A stretch of DNA of 39,493 bases from Enterocloster hominis (ex Liu et al. 2021) (GTDB lineage: Bacteria > Bacillota > Clostridia > Lachnospirales > Lachnospiraceae). Below are positions 16,864 through 25,152 of this stretch, in pieces. The stretch lies in contig JACRTJ010000023.1 of NCBI GenBank assembly GCA_014385265.1, positions 1 through 39,493 on the forward strand. The letters are read 5' to 3'. Both the position numbers and the translations under genes were made by a program. Numbering within the stretch: the first letter of the stretch is position 1; every line of letters begins with the position of its first letter. The notes under the pieces are model-generated. The model saw only the letters and a program-made list of their open reading frames with translations, had not been told where the DNA came from and ran no database searches.

Positions 16864-16906
16864 AAAAAAAGCCGGGCCCCGCTATCACACGGCGGGTCCG
16901 GCTTTT
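16864..16906 (-). terminator. Terminator of the nucleoside operon
   Basis: On the minus strand GCCGG-A-CCCGC pairs with GCGGGG-CCCGGC and is followed by a run of seven T (16870-16864). It ends transcription after adenosine deaminase. Confidence 0.8.
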
Positions 16907-16918
16907 CTCCTGGCAAAA

Positions 16919-17878
16919 TTAGTTCTTTAAGAATCTGGCTTCCCAGGCGTATTCTTCCATTTTTTCGATTTCTTCCTCTGTGAACCCGAACACGGTCCGC
17001 ATCAGATCCAGCTCCTTATTTACATTGGTCCTGGAGCAGGTCATGTTGTCGGAGTTGATGGTCACCCGCACGCCTGCATCAAAAAGACGGCGGATGGGGT
17101 GGTCCTCCAGACGGTCCACCACCTTTGTATGGTAGTTGCTGGTAACGCTGACCTCCAGGGTAATGCCTTCCTCCACCAGACGCTTCACAAGCTCCGGATC
17201 CTCAATGGCCGCCACACCGTGGCCGATGCGCTTTGTGCCATAGGAAAGGGCGGTACGCATGCTGTCCGGTCCCGCTGCCTCACCCGCATGGATGGTCATG
17301 GGAAGACCGTATTCTCGCACCTTTGCAAATACCGGCACAAACATTTCTGTGGGGAACAGGCCCTCAGCCCCGGCGATATCCACGGCGCAGACCACGCTGC
17401 CCAGGTATTTTTTCGCCGTCTCCACAGTCTGCATGTTGAGCTCCTGGTTCGTATCCCCTCTCATACAGCAGAGGATCAGCCCCACACGGATCCGAGGATA
17501 TTCCTTCATTCCCCGCTCTGCGCCGCGGATGGCCGCCTCCACCACCTGGTCCTGGGTGAGGCCGCCGCTTACGGAAAGCTGCGGGGCAAAGCGGATCTCT
17601 GCGTAGGTCACGCCCTCTTTTGCCAGATCCTCCACCAGCTCAAAGGTCACACGCTCGATGGCGTCGGCTCTCTGAAGCACCATCAGAGGCAGCGCGAACC
17701 GCTCCAGGTACTCCTCCAGGGTCTTGCAGTCCTCGGGGACCTCCATTTTAAACTTTACGTCCTCGGGAGAGGAAGCCGGAATGGCGATCCCCTGCTCCTT
17801 CGATAACTCCCATACGGTCTCCGGACGCAGAGAGCCGTCCAGATGCAGATGGAGCTCGATCAGTTTCTTTTCGCTCAT
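16919..17878 (-). CDS. add: Adenosine deaminase
   Basis: 319 residues. It converts adenosine or deoxyadenosine to inosine or deoxyinosine. The zinc site is H10 and H12 in ELHLHLDGS, H197 in TIHAGE and D277 in NSDN; E200 is the catalytic acid and H220 is in RIGHGVA. The last motif has SDN rather than SDD, a variant I believe occurs in other bacterial enzymes. It is the last gene of an operon with a BMP-type ABC importer, starting 22 bases after a permease, so imported nucleosides are probably deaminated at once. Adenine deaminase activity is less likely given the motifs. Confidence 0.92.
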   Translation of the reverse strand: MSEKKLIELHLHLDGSLRPETVWELSKEQGIAIPASSPEDVKFKMEVPEDCKTLEEYLERFALPLMVLQRADAIERVTFELVEDLAKEGVTYAEIRFAPQLSVSGGLTQDQVVEAAIRGAERGMKEYPRIRVGLILCCMRGDTNQELNMQTVETAKKYLGSVVCAVDIAGAEGLFPTEMFVPVFAKVREYGLPMTIHAGEAAGPDSMRTALSYGTKRIGHGVAAIEDPELVKRLVEEGITLEVSVTSNYHTKVVDRLEDHPIRRLFDAGVRVTINSDNMTCSRTNVNKELDLMRTVFGFTEEEIEKMEEYAWEARFLKN

Positions 17879-17900
17879 TGGGTAGTTTCTCCTTTCATTC

Positions 17901-18848
17901 CTATTTTCCAGCCGCTGCCCTCATCTGCTTCTTTTTCTTATTTCGTTCCACCATGGCACAGTAAACGGTGTATGCGATGATGATGATCAGATACGGCATC
18001 ATCTGGATGAACTGCAACGGAATACCAGAAGACTGTAAGTAGTTGGCCAGGCTCTGGCAGAAGCCAAAGAGCAGGGAGGCCAGCATGCCGATCACGGCGT
18101 TTCCGGCGGCAATGGCCTGGGTGGCCAGGGCGATATAGCCGCGTCCTGCGGTCATTCCGGCAGAGAACAGGCCCACATAGCCCATGGAAAGGAAGGCTCC
18201 GGCCATGCCGGTCAGGATCCCGCTGAGGCTTAAGGCAGTATATTTGACCCGCTTTACATGGATGCCCACAGACTCGGCGGCATCCGGAGACTCGCCCACA
18301 GCCCGGATATGCATGCCCAGCTCTGTGTATTTAAACATGTACCAGATCACAGCCACCAGGATCAGAGCCGCATACGTCAGCACATGATGGCCGGAAAGGA
18401 TGGCTCCGATGACCGGGATGTCCTGGATCACCGGGATGTCGATGCTGGGGAGCTTTAAGGACGCCAGAGACGTGGAAGCCCCCTTTTCCCCTGTCAGAAG
18501 ATACAGGGCAAAGATCGTTCCTCCGGATGCAAAGGTATTTAAGGCGATACCGGAGATAACAGAATTGGAATTCAGCTTTAAAATAAAATACGCCAGTATG
18601 TTGCTGATGAGAAAACCTGCCAGCACGGCTCCGAAAAAGCCGATCCATGCGCTCTGGGTAAAGGCGCTGACCACAACGCCCACAAAGGCGGAGATCAGCA
18701 TGGTGCCCTCCAGGGCAATGTTGTTGGTTCCGGACCGGGAGGCGATCATGGCCCCCAGAGTCGTAAGGAGCACCGGAGTGGCGCTTCTGAAAACGGCAAA
18801 ATAAAACTCCGGAAGACTCAGTGTATTGATGATATCCTGTAAGATCAT
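17901..18848 (-). CDS. Nucleoside-type ABC transporter permease 2
   Basis: 315 residues, strongly hydrophobic with about eight to ten membrane segments, of the BPD_transp_2 family (as in YufQ/NupC or RbsC). The N-terminal SRSGTNNIALEGTMLISAF and the later GESPDAAESVGIHVKRVKY (cytoplasmic coupling loop) are family features. It starts two bases after the first permease ends, with GGAGG inside that gene, consistent with tight coupling. The C-terminus is basic (RNKKKKQ). It pairs with the other permease and the ATPase to import nucleosides. Confidence 0.92.
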   Translation of the reverse strand: MILQDIINTLSLPEFYFAVFRSATPVLLTTLGAMIASRSGTNNIALEGTMLISAFVGVVVSAFTQSAWIGFFGAVLAGFLISNILAYFILKLNSNSVISGIALNTFASGGTIFALYLLTGEKGASTSLASLKLPSIDIPVIQDIPVIGAILSGHHVLTYAALILVAVIWYMFKYTELGMHIRAVGESPDAAESVGIHVKRVKYTALSLSGILTGMAGAFLSMGYVGLFSAGMTAGRGYIALATQAIAAGNAVIGMLASLLFGFCQSLANYLQSSGIPLQFIQMMPYLIIIIAYTVYCAMVERNKKKKQMRAAAGK

Positions 18849-18850
18849 AT

Positions 18851-19906
18851 TTATGCCTCCCCTCCCAGTGCTTTCTTCGCTTCCTGGCGCTGCTTCCAGC
18901 CAGCCATGAACCGCTCTGCCGTTACAAACAGGATCAGAACTGCCTGGATAATGGATACCAGCTCGTTCTGAACGTCAGACCGCCTGGACATGAGGTCTGC
19001 TCCCACACGGATATAGGCCAGGAAGAATGCCGCCAGGGGCACATTCTTCGGGTTATTTCCGGAAAGGATGGCGATGATCACGCCGTCCCAGGCGTAGGAC
19101 GGTGAATCCTGCCAGTTGAACCTCTGGTACATGGCCATCTGCTCCACAGATCCGCCAAGACCAGCAACGGCACCGGCGATCACCTGGGTCAGGATGATGA
19201 CCCGGCTCGTATTGATTCCGGAATATTTGGCAAATTCCGGATTGCTTCCGGAAATACGGATCTCATATCCGAATTTTGTCTTGTATACCAAAAGGTATAA
19301 CAGGATCACCACAGCAATGGCGATCAGATATCCGGCGTGGAATTTCGTTCCGCTGATGAGGCTTCCCAGGGAGGCTGTGGGCTGGTACTTTAAGGACGCA
19401 AAGGTTCCGGCCGCCCGGTCTGCCAGGAATTTGGTGACCGTATAGATCCCCAGATAGAAGAACACATAGTTGAACATCAGGGAGGTCACCAGCTCGTTGG
19501 TGTGGAAATACACCTTTAAGAGAGCCGGGATGCTTCCAATGATGCCGCCCACCACAGCGGCCAGAAGCATGATCACTGCCGGATGAAGTCCCGCAGGAAG
19601 AGCCGTCTTAATGGCCAGGGCTGCGGTCACCACAGCGCCTGTGTAAAGGCAGGCGTCTGCGATCATGGAAAAGTTTCCGGATTTAAACACCAGTCCCAGA
19701 GCCAGACCCGTAAAGATCAGCGGTACGCTGCTGGCAAAAACGTCAAAGAAATGACGCTTGGACTGCAGCGGCCCCAGGAACAGGTTATAGATAGCCGTCA
19801 CCGGCTCCTCACTGACTCCGAAGATGATGGCCACCGTCAGAACGAAGGCGATGCCAAAGGCACAAAGGAGTCTTACAGCTGTAAATTTCTTACTCACAGT
19901 ACGCAC
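18851..19906 (-). CDS. Nucleoside-type ABC transporter permease 1
   Basis: 351 residues with about ten hydrophobic segments, BPD_transp_2 family (YufP/NupB-like). Typical stretches are GLALGLVFKSGNFSMIADA near residue 75 and the coupling loop ISGSNPEFAKYSGIN near 215. Its start overlaps the end of the ATPase gene by 17 bases, so translation is probably coupled. Confidence 0.92.
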   Translation of the reverse strand: MRTVSKKFTAVRLLCAFGIAFVLTVAIIFGVSEEPVTAIYNLFLGPLQSKRHFFDVFASSVPLIFTGLALGLVFKSGNFSMIADACLYTGAVVTAALAIKTALPAGLHPAVIMLLAAVVGGIIGSIPALLKVYFHTNELVTSLMFNYVFFYLGIYTVTKFLADRAAGTFASLKYQPTASLGSLISGTKFHAGYLIAIAVVILLYLLVYKTKFGYEIRISGSNPEFAKYSGINTSRVIILTQVIAGAVAGLGGSVEQMAMYQRFNWQDSPSYAWDGVIIAILSGNNPKNVPLAAFFLAYIRVGADLMSRRSDVQNELVSIIQAVLILFVTAERFMAGWKQRQEAKKALGGEA

Positions 19907-21446
19907 CTCCGATCTGCTCTTTTGAATCTTCCTTTACTCCCAGCATGTAAAGTCCCAGGTCATTTTCCGACGTGTTCTTTACATCACTGATATGGCCCAC
20001 GATCCGGCCCTCATGCATCACCAGGATCGTATCGCTTAAGGAGAGGATCTCGCTCAGGTCGGCGGATACAAGTAAAATGGCCTTTTTTCTGGCCCGCATG
20101 TCCACGATCTTCTTCCGGATGAACTCGATGGCACCCACGTCAATGCCCCGGGTGGGCTGGTTCATGATAAGAAGATCTGGATCATAGTCAAATTCCCGTC
20201 CCACGATCAGCTTCTGGACGTTTCCGCCGGAAAGCTCGGACACGGACTGCTTCGAGTTATCGTATTTTACCAGGAACTCCTTTAGGATCCGGTTTGCGAA
20301 GCCGTTTACCTTTTTGCTGTCGATGAGTCCCCTGGATTTTAACTGGCCGGTATAGTACACCTTGGAGATGGCGTTGTCCTCCAGACTCAGCTTCGGCGCG
20401 GAGCCGTACCGCATCCGATCCTCGGACACATGGGAAATGCCGGCCTCCTGGCGTTTCAATACGGAGGCCCCAGTCAGGTCCTCTCCATTTAACCGTACCT
20501 GGCCGCCCTGGAGCTTTAAGGTGCCCACAATGGCCTCCACCAGCTCTGACTGACCATTTCCGTCGATGCCTGCGATCCCCAGGATCTGCCCCTCTTTAAT
20601 AGAAAAGGAAACATGGTCCAGGCGTGTCTTTCCGAACTGATCGGCATACACCAGATCCTTTACAGAGAAAACAGTCTTTCCGAAATCCGCCTCCGCTTTT
20701 TCGATATCCAGACTCACCTCACGGCCCACCATCAGCCGGGAGATCTCATGCTCATCCAGATCGGAGATCTCATAGGTGCCCATGGTCTTTCCGTCCCGCA
20801 GGATGGTCATGCGGTTGCAGAGAGCCTTTACCTCGTTCAGTTTATGAGAAATAAAAATAATGGTATGTCCGCTTTCTTTTAAGAGCAGCAGCTGCTCGAA
20901 CAGCTCCTCTGTCTCCTGGGGCGTAAGGACCGCCGTGGGCTCGTCCAGGATCAGGATATGGGCTCCTCTGTAAAGGGCCTTCAGGATCTCCAGCTTCTGG
21001 CGCATGGCCAGGGAAATATCCTCTACCTTTTCCTCTGCTTCCACCTTCAGGTTATACCGCTCTGACAGCTCTCTTGTGATCTCCACCGCTTTCTTCCGGT
21101 CCACCTTAAAGGGTGATCCGGTCTCAGCTCCCAGGATCAGATTCTCTGCCACAGTCATAGACGGGACCTGCATGAAGTGCTGGTGCACCATTCCCAGGCC
21201 GGCGGCAATGGCATCGCCGGAGGAGGTGAAGTGGACTTCCTTCCCATCCACAAAGATCTGTCCCTCGGTGGGTGCCAGCATGCCGAATAACATTTTCATC
21301 AGCGTAGATTTCCCCGCGCCGTTTTCCCCCACCAGCGCATGGATCTCGCCTTTTTTTACACTAAGATTGACGTTGTGGTTGGCCACAACTCCTCCCGGGT
21401 ATACCTTTGTGATATTCCGGGCTTCCAGGATATTCCCCTGCTCCAT
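19890..21446 (-). CDS. Nucleoside-type ABC transporter ATPase (two cassettes)
   Basis: 518 residues from the ATG at 21446, which has ACGGAGGA upstream; a longer frame opens at 21524 but lacks such a site and adds an atypical extension. Two ABC domains of the sugar/nucleoside type (RbsA/YufO): the first has GENGAGKSTL, the signature region LAMRQKLEILKAL and LILDEPTAVL; the second has GIDGNGQSEL, LSGGNVQKLIVGRE and LLIMNQPTRGID. The degenerate second site (GNGQSE rather than GKST) is usual for this family. It energises the two downstream permeases. Confidence 0.93.
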   Translation of the reverse strand: MEQGNILEARNITKVYPGGVVANHNVNLSVKKGEIHALVGENGAGKSTLMKMLFGMLAPTEGQIFVDGKEVHFTSSGDAIAAGLGMVHQHFMQVPSMTVAENLILGAETGSPFKVDRKKAVEITRELSERYNLKVEAEEKVEDISLAMRQKLEILKALYRGAHILILDEPTAVLTPQETEELFEQLLLLKESGHTIIFISHKLNEVKALCNRMTILRDGKTMGTYEISDLDEHEISRLMVGREVSLDIEKAEADFGKTVFSVKDLVYADQFGKTRLDHVSFSIKEGQILGIAGIDGNGQSELVEAIVGTLKLQGGQVRLNGEDLTGASVLKRQEAGISHVSEDRMRYGSAPKLSLEDNAISKVYYTGQLKSRGLIDSKKVNGFANRILKEFLVKYDNSKQSVSELSGGNVQKLIVGREFDYDPDLLIMNQPTRGIDVGAIEFIRKKIVDMRARKKAILLVSADLSEILSLSDTILVMHEGRIVGHISDVKNTSENDLGLYMLGVKEDSKEQIGGAYCE

Positions 21447-21545
21447 ATGATTTTCCTCCGTAACGGTTCCGAGCTTTTGCGCAAAAGGCGCTGAAATGGA
21501 GATCTCCCTTTCAACGCCTTCCAAAACGCCTGTCTTCCCAAAAGA

Positions 21546-22745
21546 TTACTGGGCGCCGTTAATGATTCCCTTTAATGTCTCTTCGTCCATGCCGTATGCG
21601 GTGTCCACAGTCACCTCGCCAGCCAGGAGCTTCTCCTTTGCACCGTCCACAGCAGTCCTTACGTCCTCCGGTACTACGGTGTTGTAGATCTCGTTGTCAG
21701 CAAGGCCCACAGCGCCTTCTGCAAGTCCAAGGGTCTCATGCTCGCCGTAAGGAAGCTCTCCGGCCTGGGCTCTCTCGATGGAGCTGAAAAGGCTGTCGCC
21801 TACGCCCTTGATGGCAGAGGAGATGATGTAGTTGGCTTCATCCTTTCCTTCATATGCCAGAGCCTGGTCAGAGTCCACGCCGATCACATACTTCTGGCTC
21901 TCAGCGCCAGCCTCGATAACACCTACGGAAGCCGGGCCTGCTGCCACGAATACGCAGTCAGCGCCAGAGGAGTACTGGGTCAGCGCCAGCTCTTTTGCAG
22001 TTGCAGAGTCCACATAGGAACCAACGTAGGAAACCAGAACCTTGATGTCCGGATTTACGAACTGGGCGCCCTCGATGTAGCCCACAGCAGAGTCGTTGAT
22101 AACGGCTGCCGTATCCTTTGCGCCTACGAAGCCGATCACGGCGTCCTCATTGGCGAACTCCATATCGGAAGAGGTCACGCTGGCTGCCAGAACGCCGGCT
22201 AAAAATGCGCCCTCGTTCTGCTTGTAGCTCATGGAGTATACGTTGCTCAGATCGCCAAGAGTGTAGTCCACGTCTGTATCAAAGATGATGAACTTCTTCT
22301 CCGGGAACTCCTGGGCCACCTGCTCGGTGATCTCCTTCATGTCCCAGAGACCGGTGATGATGATGTCGGCGTCAGACTCGGCAGCGTCCAGCATGGAGCC
22401 CTCGAATTTTGTCTTGTCGCTTCCCATTTCGATCATCTCTACCTCGACCTGGTCTCCCATTTCGCTCTCGATCTTCTTCATTCCTGCCTGGGCGGAATCG
22501 TTGAATGCCTTATCGCCGAAGGAACCAGTCACAAGAAGAGTCACCTTAACCTTCTCGCCGGAAGCAGCCTCTGTCTCTTTCTTTTCTGCATCCTCTTTTG
22601 CCTCTGTCTCCTTTTCAGCTCCTGCCTCTGCGGAAGTTTCCTTTCCGGCTGCAGTGGTCTCCTCAGCGCTGTCTCCTGCGCATCCGAACAGCATGCTGGC
22701 GGTCATAGCCATTACGGCAGCGCCGCATAAAAATTTCTTTTTCAT
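21546..22745 (-). CDS. BMP family nucleoside-binding lipoprotein
   Basis: 399 residues. A lipoprotein signal ends in MLFGC with the acylated cysteine at 22, followed by an Ala/Glu/Thr-rich linker (about 27-65) and a PnrA/BMP periplasmic-binding fold: VTLLVTGSFGDKAFNDSAQAG, IITGLWDMKEI, FVGAKDTAAVINDSAVGYIEGA, VFVAAGPASVGVIEAG and VIGVDSDQALAYEG. Family members bind purine nucleosides. It sits 100 bases before the ATPase gene and 6 bases after the M20 amidohydrolase gene. Confidence 0.93.
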   Translation of the reverse strand: MKKKFLCGAAVMAMTASMLFGCAGDSAEETTAAGKETSAEAGAEKETEAKEDAEKKETEAASGEKVKVTLLVTGSFGDKAFNDSAQAGMKKIESEMGDQVEVEMIEMGSDKTKFEGSMLDAAESDADIIITGLWDMKEITEQVAQEFPEKKFIIFDTDVDYTLGDLSNVYSMSYKQNEGAFLAGVLAASVTSSDMEFANEDAVIGFVGAKDTAAVINDSAVGYIEGAQFVNPDIKVLVSYVGSYVDSATAKELALTQYSSGADCVFVAAGPASVGVIEAGAESQKYVIGVDSDQALAYEGKDEANYIISSAIKGVGDSLFSSIERAQAGELPYGEHETLGLAEGAVGLADNEIYNTVVPEDVRTAVDGAKEKLLAGEVTVDTAYGMDEETLKGIINGAQ

Positions 22746-22751
22746 AATACG

Positions 22752-24071
22752 TCATTCTCCTTTGCTGTAAATGAAATTGGTTGATTTATTCAAACTATCC
22801 AGTTTTTCCAGATAGTCTGTTTTGCTCATTACGGGGCGGAAGGCCTCCTTGATCCTCCAGGCAGCCGCTCCTCCGTCAGACAGCAGCTCCTCAATGGCAT
22901 CGGCAAAATACCGGGCCGGGATCTCAAAAGCCTGGACCGGATCTGCGGTCTTAAAGTCCTTGCCGTGGATGGTCCCGGAGAAGCCTGCGGTTCCGATCTC
23001 CACCGTGGGCCACATCATGGAGATATCGCCCATATCGCCGGAAGCGAATCCGTGGGTCCCCTGGGCGATCATGGAATCATCCATATAATTGCGGATATGC
23101 TTCTTCAAAAGCTCCGTCAGATTTTCGTCCTGGTGGAGCGGGAAATAACCAGGTGTATCCTGGATCTCCAGGTCGCAGCCGATGGCCATGGCCCCGGCCT
23201 TTAAGGAGCGGTTTACCTTTTCCTCGGTCTCAAAGATAGCGTCTACGGTCTTTGCCCGCACATACATCTCCATCTGGGTCCGGGACGGGATCGTATTAAC
23301 GGTCTGTCCGCCCTCCTGCATTACAAAATGAACGCGGATGGCGTCCTCAGCCCGGAAGGTCTCTCTCTGGAAGTTGATAGCTGTCATGGCCAGGTTTGCG
23401 GCGTTTAAAGCGTTGACGCCGCCCTCGGGGTTGGCTCCCGCGTGGGCTGCCTTTCCTTTAAAGATGGCCCGCTTCTGGATAAAGCCGTTTAAGCTGGCTC
23501 CGATCTCTGCGTGATATTTTTCCATATCCAGCCCCATGGCGTGGCAGGACAGCATGATATCGATATCGTCAAAAACGCCCTCATAGATCATTTCCTGCTT
23601 TCCGGACGGATATTTCAGCTTTCCGTCGGCGATCAGGGATCTTCTGTAATCCATGTCGCAGAACTCTTCGCCCGGCGTAAAGAGCAGAGTGACCTTTCCG
23701 CAAAGGTCCTCCAGCATACCAGACTCCTTAATGGCTAAAAACAGGCTCAGCATCACGCCGGTCTGGGCATAGTGGCCGCAGGTGTGGGCCGCGTAATCGT
23801 CCTTATTGGCATAAGGATGGCCCAGGGTAGGAACCGCGTCAAACTCCGCGATGAGCCCGATCCCGGGGCCTGGTCTTCCAGAATCCAACGTGGCCGTAAG
23901 TCCTGTATAGGCCACATCTTTATAAGGGATCCCTGCCTGGCTTAAGGCCTCTGTCACCTTCTCCCGGCTGCGGAATTCTTTAAATCCCAGCTCCGGGTGG
24001 CAGTAGATATCTTCGCTCAGCTCTATGATCCGCGGAAGGATCTCTGTAAGCGCTTCATGTATTTTTTTCAT
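22752..24071 (-). CDS. M20 family amidohydrolase heading the nucleoside operon
   Basis: 439 residues from the ATG at 24071, preceded by GAGGAGGGAG. It is a two-domain zinc hydrolase of the M20 / aminobenzoyl-glutamate (AbgB-like) type. Metal-binding motifs are IAEFDAVP, HTCGHYAQTGV and FTPGEEFCD; KAAHAGANPEGGVNAL belongs to the dimerisation domain; GFASGDMGDIS is near the C-terminus. Its stop codon is only 6 bases from the BMP lipoprotein start, so it is the first gene of the nucleoside importer operon. Hydrolysis of an amide-bearing imported compound is inferred; the substrate is unknown and could be an N-acylated nucleoside, an aminoacyl conjugate or a folate breakdown product. Confidence 0.88.
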   Translation of the reverse strand: MKKIHEALTEILPRIIELSEDIYCHPELGFKEFRSREKVTEALSQAGIPYKDVAYTGLTATLDSGRPGPGIGLIAEFDAVPTLGHPYANKDDYAAHTCGHYAQTGVMLSLFLAIKESGMLEDLCGKVTLLFTPGEEFCDMDYRRSLIADGKLKYPSGKQEMIYEGVFDDIDIMLSCHAMGLDMEKYHAEIGASLNGFIQKRAIFKGKAAHAGANPEGGVNALNAANLAMTAINFQRETFRAEDAIRVHFVMQEGGQTVNTIPSRTQMEMYVRAKTVDAIFETEEKVNRSLKAGAMAIGCDLEIQDTPGYFPLHQDENLTELLKKHIRNYMDDSMIAQGTHGFASGDMGDISMMWPTVEIGTAGFSGTIHGKDFKTADPVQAFEIPARYFADAIEELLSDGGAAAWRIKEAFRPVMSKTDYLEKLDSLNKSTNFIYSKGE

Positions 24072-24117
24072 GGTACTCCCTCCTCGTATGCTCAATCGTT
24101 AAAAGGGTAACAGCGTT

Positions 24118-24146
24118 ATAATAATCGAAAATAGGGGCTGTGTCAA
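24118..24146 (-). promoter_or_regulatory. Promoter of the M20-BMP-ABC-add operon
   Basis: On the minus strand a perfect -35 TTGACA (24146-24141), 17-base spacer, -10 TATTAT (24123-24118). Just downstream, GTTA-6-TAAC forms a short inverted repeat that could be an operator. Confidence 0.75.
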
Positions 24147-24180
24147 GGAAAGAAGCCATTCTGCCGCAAAATTCTGCCAT

Positions 24181-24214
24181 AAAAAACACCCAGGACCTTT
24201 TCACAGGCCCTGGG
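24181..24214 (-). terminator. Terminator of bioY
   Basis: On the minus strand CCCAGG (24214-24209) with its neighbours pairs with CCTGGG (24194-24189), followed by TGTTTTTT. Confidence 0.8.
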
Positions 24215-24242
24215 ACGTTCTTAAGATCATATTTAAAATCCA

Positions 24243-24812
24243 TTATCTGGAAAGGATCGGTCTTACAATTCTCCGGAGCTTCGGCCCCAGGATCACTGCC
24301 AGAAGGATCTTTGCCGCATCTCCGGGAAGGTATGGGATCACGCCTATGCCAAGGGCCTCTGTAAATGTCAGAGACATCTGCTCCGCCAGCCATACGGTCC
24401 CAAACAGATAGCACACAGCTGTACCGGCTGCCATTCCGATCCCGTGGAGGACGGCGTGATCCGGGAACCGCTCCACCATGAAGCCTGCGGCCAGGGTCAT
24501 GAAAACAAAGCCCAGAAGATATCCTCCTGTGGGACCTGCCAGTTTTCCCAGACCCCCAGCAAAACCAGAAAACACCGGAAGGCCCACAGCTCCCAGCAGC
24601 AGATACAGGCAAAAGCTCATCAGAGAGGCCTTCATTCCCAGAATATAGACCATGAAATAAAGCACCAGATTGGTCAGGCTGATGGGGACCGGACTGACAG
24701 GGATCGGTAAGACCATTGGGCCGAAAATGCACAGCACCGCCGTCATCAGCGCCGTGACCGTCATCTGGGTCGTTGTCATTTTTTCCTTTTTCAGTGAAGC
24801 AGATCTTTCCAT
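24243..24812 (-). CDS. bioY: Biotin transporter BioY (ECF S component)
   Basis: 189 residues from the ATG at 24812, which has AGAGGAGAG upstream; a longer frame to 24869 is not preferred. Six hydrophobic segments. Typical BioY stretches are PIPVSPVPISLTNLVLYF, LYLLLGAVGLPVFSGFAGG, the biotin-pocket loop LAGPTGGYLLGF, and GVIPYLPGDAAKILLA near the end. It binds biotin in the membrane and works with a shared energy-coupling module (EcfAAT), absent from this window. Two BirA-type operators precede it, so it should be repressed when biotin is plentiful. Confidence 0.95.
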   Translation of the reverse strand: MERSASLKKEKMTTTQMTVTALMTAVLCIFGPMVLPIPVSPVPISLTNLVLYFMVYILGMKASLMSFCLYLLLGAVGLPVFSGFAGGLGKLAGPTGGYLLGFVFMTLAAGFMVERFPDHAVLHGIGMAAGTAVCYLFGTVWLAEQMSLTFTEALGIGVIPYLPGDAAKILLAVILGPKLRRIVRPILSR

Positions 24813-24879
24813 AATACAGACTCTCCTCTTTCCGTTTTCCTCCGGCCTTCCCCGCCCCGGGCGTTTCATCCCCGGCTTG

Positions 24880-24910
24880 TTGTCAACCAGTTACATCTTT
24901 GTGTTTACAT
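24880..24910 (-). promoter_or_regulatory. BirA-type operator 2 (bioY proximal)
   Basis: On the minus strand ATGTAAAC (24910-24903), 15 bases, GTTGACAA (24887-24880). It matches the Firmicutes BirA pattern TTGTAAAC-N14/16-GTTTACAA. Its left half overlaps the -10 box of the bioY promoter. Confidence 0.85.
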
Positions 24911-24936
24911 TATAACAAAATCCTTCGGATTGTCAA
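24909..24936 (-). promoter_or_regulatory. Consensus promoter of bioY
   Basis: On the minus strand perfect -35 TTGACA (24936-24931), 16-base spacer, perfect -10 TATAAT (24914-24909). The -35 lies within operator 1 and the -10 touches operator 2. Confidence 0.88.
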
Positions 24937-24960
24937 CTTGTATTTTTATATAGTTTACAT
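24930..24960 (-). promoter_or_regulatory. BirA-type operator 1 (bioY distal)
   Basis: On the minus strand ATGTAAAC (24960-24953), 15 bases, GTTGACAA (24937-24930). Same half-sites and spacing as operator 2, exactly 50 bp away. Its right half contains the -35 box. Confidence 0.85.
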
Positions 24961-25033
24961 TTGTTTTCCGCTTCCATCGTCCATCTCCCTGTCAGCCTGT
25001 TGGATACAAAAAGCATCTGGCGTCTGCCGCCGC

Positions 25034-25118
25034 TTGCGGATCCCCTCCACGCGTGCTACACTGATATCATAAATCTTTCACACGGACTCCGGAGCCGGCC
25101 CGCAGCCGGGCTCCGGAG
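25034..25118 (+). promoter_or_regulatory. Promoter and leader hairpin of rarA
   Basis: A possible promoter has TTGCGG (25034-25039), 17 bases, TACACT (25057-25062). Downstream, CTCCGGAGCCGGC (25087-25099) pairs with GCCGGGCTCCGGAG (25105-25118) in a strong 13-bp stem with one bulge. There is no T run after it, so it is a leader structure or a barrier rather than a terminator. Confidence 0.5.
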
Positions 25119-25152
25119 CGGAAACGGTAAAATATACAGGATGGTGAGCAGT

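Noticed and set aside
17041..17060. Damaged active site in adenosine deaminase (SDN instead of SDD)
   Set aside because: The zinc ligands and catalytic Glu and His are intact, and I believe the SDN/TDN form occurs in functional bacterial enzymes.
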